This document shows positions 7,301 to 11,098 of a DNA stretch of 11,098 bases, piece after piece (within the stretch, counting starts at the first letter, position 1; every line of letters starts with the position of its first letter). Source of the DNA: Planctomycetota bacterium. GTDB lineage: Bacteria; Planctomycetota; UBA8108. The notes under the pieces were generated by a model that made no database searches, had not been told where the DNA came from, and worked only from the letters and a program-made list of their open reading frames with translations. The stretch covers positions 85,109-96,206 of the forward strand of contig NZOA01000024.1 in NCBI GenBank assembly GCA_002695115.1, read 5' to 3'. A program made the position numbers and the translations under genes.

Positions 7301-10112
7301 TATCTCCATTGGTGTGGGTGACTGAGCCGCCGCCCCATTGGCCATCGGTGTTGCCGTCGATCGCGCGCCCGGGAGCGCCTCCCCAACCCTCGGAGGACTG
7401 GGTGGCGACGCCGTTGGGCCCGACGTTGAGCGTGGCGAAGCCGCTGGTCGACTCGACCGTTCCGCCGTTGGAGATGTCGCTGATCGTGTAGTCGTTGAGG
7501 GCGGCTACGGGGCCGAAGGTCTCGACTACGGTTATCGCGTCGCCGGCCACTCCGCCACCGTTACCGGTGATCTGGAAGGGCACCGACGCTACCGGGCAGG
7601 CGTTGTCGGCGAGGGTCGCCGTACGCGCGGCGCAGAGGGTCGGCTGCCCGACGGTGTCGGCATCGCCGGCACCGAGGAAGTGGATATCGTCATTGACGGG
7701 GAAGCTTGAGACCTTCGCACCGTCGCGCTCGATGGCGACGCGCATGTTCCAGCCGCCGCCGCCTTCCCATACCAGCGCGGAGAGCTTGTTGATTCCCGGC
7801 AGGAGACTCGCAGCGCGGCGCTCCTGGCAGTCCCCGCCGCTTCCGCGGCAGGCGCTCACGTTGGTGATGATGTTGCAGTTGAGCATGGTCAGGACCGAGT
7901 CGTCACTGGCGGTACAGATGTCTATCGCTATGGGCGAATCAGTCACGTTCTCGATATAGGTCGTGGCGATACTCATGACGTTGTCATTGGGTACCGCGCC
8001 GCCGATCCCGGCGTTCTGGATCGTCACGGCCATGCCCTGGAAGTCGACCAGGTCGCCGTTGGGCAGCTCGATGCCGAGGTTGTCGGAGATGAACTGGGTG
8101 GTCACCCAGATCGGGCCGTCGCTGAGACCGCCGTTGTTGTAACCGGCAGCCGGAGAGGCGCCACCGAAGTCGATGTCGAGCCACTCGTCGCCGGCCTTGG
8201 GGTCTTCAACGCCGAGATCGTGGGGAGCGACCCAGTTCTGGCCCATGACTCCCGTACCGCCGCCGCCGCAACCTAAGGGGTTGAGGACGGGGAAGAGCAT
8301 GTTCCAGCCGCTGGTCTGGATCCAGCCCGAGGGGGCGGGACCGAAGTCGATATCGCAACCCGCAGCACTTCCAACCTGGCCCTCGAGATCTCCACCGCCT
8401 GAGCCGTGGAATACGATCCCGAGATCGTTGCTGTCGTTGATCACCTGGTTATCGAGGGTCCGGAGCCCGAAACGCATGTTAAAGCCACCGCCGCCTTCCC
8501 AGACGTGGGTGGTGATCTTGTTCATGCCGGGATCCAGGGTCGCGCAGTTGGTCTCCTGGCAATCGCCGGCGCTGCCGCGGCAGGCGCTGACGTTGGTGAT
8601 CAGGTTGTCGTTCACGTCCGCACGAATCGAGTCATCACTCGAGGTGCAGAGGTTGACCCAGATCGCCTCATCTGTGGTGTTCTCAACGTAGGTCGTCGAG
8701 ATCGCCACGAGGTTGTCGGTGTTGGCACCCAGGGCGCCCACGTAGGCGTCGAAGTTCACCAGGTCGTCCTGGCCGTTGACTCCAATGCCGTTGTCGTTGA
8801 GGAAGGCAGTGGTCCCCCAGGTGGGGAGCTCCGCCACGGCGGTCAGGGTCCAGCCCCTGGACTGCGCGGCACCGAAATCGATGTCCCACACGTCGCCGGC
8901 CTGCGGCTCCTCGTCAAATATGTTGTAGGGAGAGGCCCAGTTGCCGGCCATGCGGTCCAAGCCGCCGCCGCCGCAACCACCGTCCTGGTCAAGGATCAGG
9001 AAGTTCCAGCCCTCGGCCTGGATCCAGCCGTTGGGGTTGACCGGTACGGCACCGGGCTCGCCGAGGCTGACGTCGAGCTGGAAGGCGCCGTTGCTGGTGT
9101 TCCAGCCGTGCACGAGGATGTAGTAGGTCACGTTGTCTTCTGTTTCCCAGCTGATGGAAGACAGGCAGCACTGTCCGGGACGGACACAGGCATCGTCGTT
9201 GTTGAGGATAGCTGTGAGTCCACCGGCCGAGGTTCCAGAGCCGCCGCCGGCATCGTTACCGACGAACGCGCTGGTCTCGTTGAAGTCGTCGTTGAGAGAG
9301 CTGTAGGTGACGTGCTGCGGGATGGCACCATCGGAGTTGTGATCACTGTTGGCCAGACCGACAAAGACGGTGTCGCCCATCGAGGCGCGATCCTCGGCAT
9401 GTCCGGCATTCCAGGAGGCATCGTCACGCGGGTCGGCGGGGGCCTCGGCGGACCACCACGACTGGAAGATGTTGCCGCGACGGGTCAGACGGGTGAAAGC
9501 GGGGCGCGGTCCTGCGCCGTCCAGGATGATCTCGTACATGCCTCCACCGGCGACGCCGTGCTCACGGCGTCCGGCCTGGCGGGCAATGTCATCGTTGGCG
9601 GGTCCGTGGAACTGGGTCTGCATGAACTCAGACTCGCGGGTCAACTCGCGGCGGGCCATGAGGCCCATCTTGCCCCAGCGCCCGGCGCCGGTGTCGTGCG
9701 AGTAGTCGACCAGCTCGATGGCGACGTCGAAGTCGCCGGTCATCTCGGTGTAGTCGAACTGGAAGTCATCGCCACCGGTCCAGATATCGCCACCGGAGGT
9801 ACTGGTGTTGACAACCGCGTCGCCGCAGTTGCCGGTGAAGATGCTCAGGGCCGTGTCGTAGGAACTGCCGTCACCACAGGTGCCGACCGTGGCTACTCCG
9901 CGGTTACCGACCAGCGTGTACCAGACGCCAGGGGCGTTTGGAAACAGGGCGCCTTCATCGGGCGTCGCATCGGCGGTAGAGCCAGTTACGGAATCTCCAC
10001 TCTCAAGAGCGATCGCGCCACAAGGACCATCATTCTCTTGCGAGAACGCGGTCGAACCAGTACAGGCCAGGAGTCCGAAGACCGCCAGCAATACAGTAAA
10101 TCTCTTACACAT
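4314..10112 (-). CDS. Giant secreted multidomain protein with lectin-like, F5/8C, FN3 and dockerin domains
   Basis: Predicted cell-surface or extracellular binding protein of 1,932 residues; no catalytic domain seen. Start ATG 10112 follows GGAGG (10123-10127) and begins a signal peptide (RFTVLLAVFGLLACTGSTAF). LLAC at 14-17 could be a lipobox; otherwise cleavage is near Gln25. Order: PPC-like domain in two halves (27-100 and 298-350) around a DUF1349/ConA-like domain (102-274); two copies of an unknown Cys/Gly-rich module (358-585 and 594-815); a beta domain in two parts (about 822-897 and 1030-1090) around an F5/8C discoidin domain (898-1026, ATQSSEGWGGAPGRAIDG, SWWEVDL, LDCCSERL); second DUF1349-like domain (1112-1308); L-type-lectin-like domain (1316-1577, GFVLEFDAFMG, ADGFTMTAIEV, FSVEFDNW, GFTGGTGG); a domain of a type recurrent in planctomycete proteins (1583-1748); FN3 (1751-1836); dockerin (1846-1905). 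Domain names are by recognition. Terminated at 4229-4270. Confidence 0.93.
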   Translation of the reverse strand: MCKRFTVLLAVFGLLACTGSTAFSQENDGPCGAIALESGDSVTGSTADATPDEGALFPNAPGVWYTLVGNRGVATVGTCGDGSSYDTALSIFTGNCGDAVVNTSTSGGDIWTGGDDFQFDYTEMTGDFDVAIELVDYSHDTGAGRWGKMGLMARRELTRESEFMQTQFHGPANDDIARQAGRREHGVAGGGMYEIILDGAGPRPAFTRLTRRGNIFQSWWSAEAPADPRDDASWNAGHAEDRASMGDTVFVGLANSDHNSDGAIPQHVTYSSLNDDFNETSAFVGNDAGGGSGTSAGGLTAILNNDDACVRPGQCCLSSISWETEDNVTYYILVHGWNTSNGAFQLDVSLGEPGAVPVNPNGWIQAEGWNFLILDQDGGCGGGGLDRMAGNWASPYNIFDEEPQAGDVWDIDFGAAQSRGWTLTAVAELPTWGTTAFLNDNGIGVNGQDDLVNFDAYVGALGANTDNLVAISTTYVENTTDEAIWVNLCTSSDDSIRADVNDNLITNVSACRGSAGDCQETNCATLDPGMNKITTHVWEGGGGFNMRFGLRTLDNQVINDSNDLGIVFHGSGGGDLEGQVGSAAGCDIDFGPAPSGWIQTSGWNMLFPVLNPLGCGGGGTGVMGQNWVAPHDLGVEDPKAGDEWLDIDFGGASPAAGYNNGGLSDGPIWVTTQFISDNLGIELPNGDLVDFQGMAVTIQNAGIGGAVPNDNVMSIATTYIENVTDSPIAIDICTASDDSVLTMLNCNIITNVSACRGSGGDCQERRAASLLPGINKLSALVWEGGGGWNMRVAIERDGAKVSSFPVNDDIHFLGAGDADTVGQPTLCAARTATLADNACPVASVPFQITGNGGGVAGDAITVVETFGPVAALNDYTISDISNGGTVESTSGFATLNVGPNGVATQSSEGWGGAPGRAIDGNTDGQWGGGSVTHTNGDNSWWEVDLQDTYYIDAIRLWNRLDCCSERLANFTVQVLDIDRNVVFESAGLNANSAVNFTVSDVDADGQIVRVSMPGAYLSLAEVEVLSPTDEEVTTGLSIVWETTVADVNAGLSYTLAYAGSGSSSVSGTMDLGGGLLPISGTTGVPFAADASGPIGIFDNSHLIGDANTGGATYDADSDSYTLEANGSDIWNGGDHMAFAYKSVTGDFVATVHVAERIDGASGRWGKHGLMARQSCHSNSRYSMIQTNLSGVNEAEIDLPRHAWRWNHLENGSSNDVYQVDDGALVGFDPDAGQRVNRRPTWMRMTRTGDLISTQLAFEDEDGQPMQWQTIGGDSHPDRPDALLVGLALTNHSGDPGSAVFDQLSIESYDPGADDSVRGDLIGALDLAAGDPVNSGLVVVQGGGYRPEVLDNGHLRITSNAVGSSANAVWLADALPLSAGFVLEFDAFMGPVGCDPGADPNPADGFTMTAIEVGGTGNPLGAWPSDLGLDSLRGDGGGAEGLWGNALLGRTEGHASFSVEFDNWVGGFDPITGGSPNNDCNYHVGLLANTMVNAHVQVNEDLGVGPGDLPNLFTEEGVHVAIKYAPNGHVTVVLNDELTVIDAHIPPTSGDMVLGFTGGTGGATADQEVANLTLYSLAGPVAEEPTFAYEFGAAADQSGGCAGDTSSADVDVVLVTSDNPGAEGAQSYSLGVSASGGSISAISTDGTDAGGLIDGGFELSELTSGDGNEGAITAVILSFTQPVSLAADGSSSVATVTVEAANPDTADAATVGLSVVNGLVGGGRPVASIVTWQGQTYRPSLGTTSYTVSSDVEAPAAPSGLAAVAGDSQVSLDWDDSAAGDLTGYTVSRDGAELASGLSESSYVDDTAVNDTTYSYTVTASDSCGESDASGAAEATPFDPGIGPFTRGDSNGDGTVNISDPSSTLNWLFLGGGDPPCLAAADANQDGSVNISDPSYTLRWLFLGGADHPAPTTCGNSTDDGDVAQGCDTATCE
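7668..9041 (-). repeat. Tandem duplication of an unrecognised ~225-residue Cys/Gly-rich module
   Basis: Copy A (8358-9041, residues 358-585) and copy B (7668-8333, residues 594-815) follow the same path: GWIQ..GWN, GCGGGG, NW(A/V)(S/A)P, AGD.W, DIDFG, (A/S)I(S/A)TTY(V/I)EN, C(T/S).SDDS, ITNVSACRGS.GDCQE and VWEGGGG(F/W)NMR. DNA is also close around the ITNVSACRGS segment (8553-8600 versus 7821-7868). I do not recognise the family; the shape suggests a secreted beta-sandwich with disulfides. Confidence 0.8.
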
Positions 10113-10122
10113 AACTGTGTAA

Positions 10123-10127
10123 CCTCC
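10123..10127 (-). promoter_or_regulatory. Ribosome binding site of the giant gene
   Basis: GGAGG on the minus strand, ten bases before ATG 10112; a rather long but workable spacing. Confidence 0.65.
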
Positions 10128-10183
10128 AACTGGTGAGAAATAAAAACCTTGTTTGAAAATTCAGACCCGGATTGCCGGAAGCT

Positions 10184-10202
10184 ACAGAGACTTTTCCTCT
10201 GT
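10184..10202 (-). other. Small stem-loop in the leader of the giant gene
   Basis: ACAGAG (minus strand, 10197-10202) pairs with CTCTGT (10184-10189) around a seven-base loop GAAAAGT. It lies about 70 bases upstream of the ATG. Six base pairs only; no known regulatory class was recognised. Confidence 0.35.
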
Positions 10203-10337
10203 GAAGAACGCGCCTCTATAGCGGCAGCTCCGAGTTGACCCTAAATTGAACGCTACTGTTCCAATCCAGCAGCGTATGTCTCAGAATTCCTTTCGTACCC
10301 AAACGCAACGGTCTTTTCAACCGCCACGTACCTTTCG

Positions 10338-10365
10338 AGTATAACAATTGCCCAACCACTGAAAA
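10338..10365 (-). promoter_or_regulatory. Candidate promoter of the giant gene
   Basis: Minus-strand TTTTCA (10360-10365, 4/6 match) and TATACT (10338-10343, 5/6 match) with a 16-base spacer. Transcription would start near 10331 and give a leader of about 220 bases. A second -10-like TATAGA near 10216-10221 has no fitting -35 box. Confidence 0.35.
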
Positions 10366-10427
10366 AGCACTTTATCAGCCGACTTTCAGCGTATTTTGCG
10401 ACCCGGGAGGAGAGCAATATCAGGTAA

Positions 10428-10461
10428 AAGTTAGTATCTCGGGGGGCGGGAATACTAACTT
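10428..10461. repeat. Perfect 10-bp inverted repeat with G-rich 14-base spacer
   Basis: AAGTTAGTAT (10428-10437) and ATACTAACTT (10452-10461) are exact reverse complements flanking CTCGGGGGGCGGGA. On the minus strand the second arm runs into TTTT, 117 bases after the stop of the upstream gene, so it may act as a weak terminator. It also lies upstream of the candidate promoter at 10338-10365 and could be an operator. Confidence 0.5.
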
Positions 10462-10577
10462 CTCTCCAGGATGCCCTGTAACTTCACAAGGTAGAAGAGG
10501 TTGTGTTTCCGGCTAGGAACTGACCGATGAAGTGACCTTGAGGCCGGGCGATGCGGCAATGTTAAGGAGAAGAAGAT

Positions 10578-11098
10578 TCAGTGACCCTTCCAGGTCTCTT
10601 TGATTGTCTTAAGTTCTTTCGCGGTGGCAGTATCTGCAGGATGGAGTCTGCCCAGGGCCCGGAGGGTATTCCAGCGCTCAAAGATATTCGCGGGGTCATC
10701 CTGGAGGCTGAGAAGCTGGCGAAGCAGCGTGAGTGAATCCGGCTCCAACTGCAGGGCCAGCCGGATGTTCAGGAAGGCCGCCGGGCGGTTTTCGGCTTCC
10801 AGGTAGAGGGTCACCAGGGCTCGCCTGGCCGCCACCGATTCTTTCCACTCACTTGCGCCGACCGATTTCTTCGCCTGGGACAGGGCTTCGGTGTTCGCTG
10901 TTTTCCTGTTTCTCAAGGCTTTCAGCCCGGCCAGCTCATCTCTCCTCGCACCGATTTTTCCGGATTCGTCCAGTTCCACGAGAACCGCCAGCCGGGCATC
11001 GAACTCCGCCGGGCTGCCCCGGGCGTCGGCGGGGGTCTCATCGATGAGCAGCCGGGCCTTCTCCAGGTCCTTGCCCGTGGCGGCCATAGCCGCCGCGA
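10578..11098 (-). CDS. C-terminal part of an alpha-helical, TPR-like protein (runs off right edge)
   Basis: The frame ends with TGA at 10578-10580 and is open to the right edge. The first ATG (11087) has no Shine-Dalgarno: the bases before it read GCGGCGGCT and encode Ala-Ala-Ala in frame, so I treat the gene as incomplete at its 5' end. The 169 residues from that Met are amphipathic helices with TPR-like spacing, for example AALFN-type packing in RPAAFLNIRLALQLEPDS and the following LRQLLSLQDDPANIFERW; Lys/Arg/Glu-rich helices lie between. No catalytic motif, membrane segment or cysteine is visible in this part. It probably belongs to a larger repeat scaffold protein. No specific function can be given. 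The inverted repeat at 10428-10461 may end its transcript. Confidence 0.8.
   Translation of the reverse strand, partial: AAAMAATGKDLEKARLLIDETPADARGSPAEFDARLAVLVELDESGKIGARRDELAGLKALRNRKTANTEALSQAKKSVGASEWKESVAARRALVTLYLEAENRPAAFLNIRLALQLEPDSLTLLRQLLSLQDDPANIFERWNTLRALGRLHPADTATAKELKTIKETWKGH

Larger units (their letters stand above)
10113..10577. other. Intergenic region without a supported gene
   Basis: About 465 bases, more AT-rich than the flanking genes. It holds the SD of the giant gene, a possible promoter at 10338-10365, small hairpins in the implied leader (10184-10202 and CCGG-ATTG-CCGG at 10168-10179) and a perfect inverted repeat at 10428-10461. I found no tRNA, no known riboswitch core and no convincing small ORF. 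Confidence 0.6.

Noticed and set aside
7668..9041. CRISPR or nucleotide tandem-repeat array
   Set aside because: The recurring GCCGCCGCC-type strings encode poly-Gly motifs in duplicated protein modules; there is no regular repeat-spacer pattern.
4314..10112. Cellulosomal enzyme
   Set aside because: Dockerin and carbohydrate-binding-like domains are present, but no glycoside hydrolase or other catalytic domain could be seen.
8406..10136. Long plus-strand open frame (576 codons) opposite the giant gene
   Set aside because: Composition is biased Val/Gly/Ala/Asp without domain signatures; it mirrors the minus-strand gene, which has a signal peptide, recognisable domains, an SD and a terminator.

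Overview
The window comes from a GC-rich bacterium. Secreted proteins end in two-repeat dockerin domains (ISD...LNWLFLGG type) preceded by an FN3 domain, and they carry N-terminal domains with an APGVWY...CGS.YDTRLSIF signature. This style is common in Planctomycetota and related environmental lineages; the assignment is inference from domain style, not from a marker gene. All five genes read on the minus strand. No tRNA, rRNA, CRISPR array, insertion sequence or integrase was seen.

Layout, left to right: (1) 1-704, the N-terminal part of an AmtB-type ammonium transporter, cut by the window edge. (2) 815-1885, an exported thioredoxin-fold/TPR protein whose frame is interrupted by one TGA. That TGA lies exactly where the first cysteine of a WCGWCK thioredoxin motif belongs, and a hairpin resembling a bacterial SECIS element follows it. 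I read this as a selenoprotein with a UGWC redox centre; ordinary gene calling would reduce it to a short TPR protein at 815-1291. (3) 2071-4110, a secreted protein with three beta-sandwich repeats alternating with two thrombospondin type-3 calcium modules, then FN3 and dockerin. (4) 4314-10112, a 1,932-residue secreted multidomain protein with two apparent domain-in-domain insertions, a tandemly duplicated Cys/Gly-rich module of unknown function, an F5/8C (discoidin) domain, two DUF1349/ConA-like domains, a lectin-like domain, FN3 and dockerin. A textbook intrinsic terminator follows it. (5) 10578-11098, the C-terminal part of an alpha-helical, TPR-like protein that enters from the right edge.

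The genes do not form an obvious pathway. The two large proteins are neighbouring paralogues in their N-terminal domain and in their FN3-dockerin tail, and probably act outside the cell in glycan or surface binding. The redox protein is also predicted to be exported and could act on thiols of secreted proteins, but nothing in the sequence links it to its Cys-rich neighbours. The gap at 10113-10577 holds a possible promoter, a long leader and a perfect 10-bp inverted repeat, but no gene that I can support.
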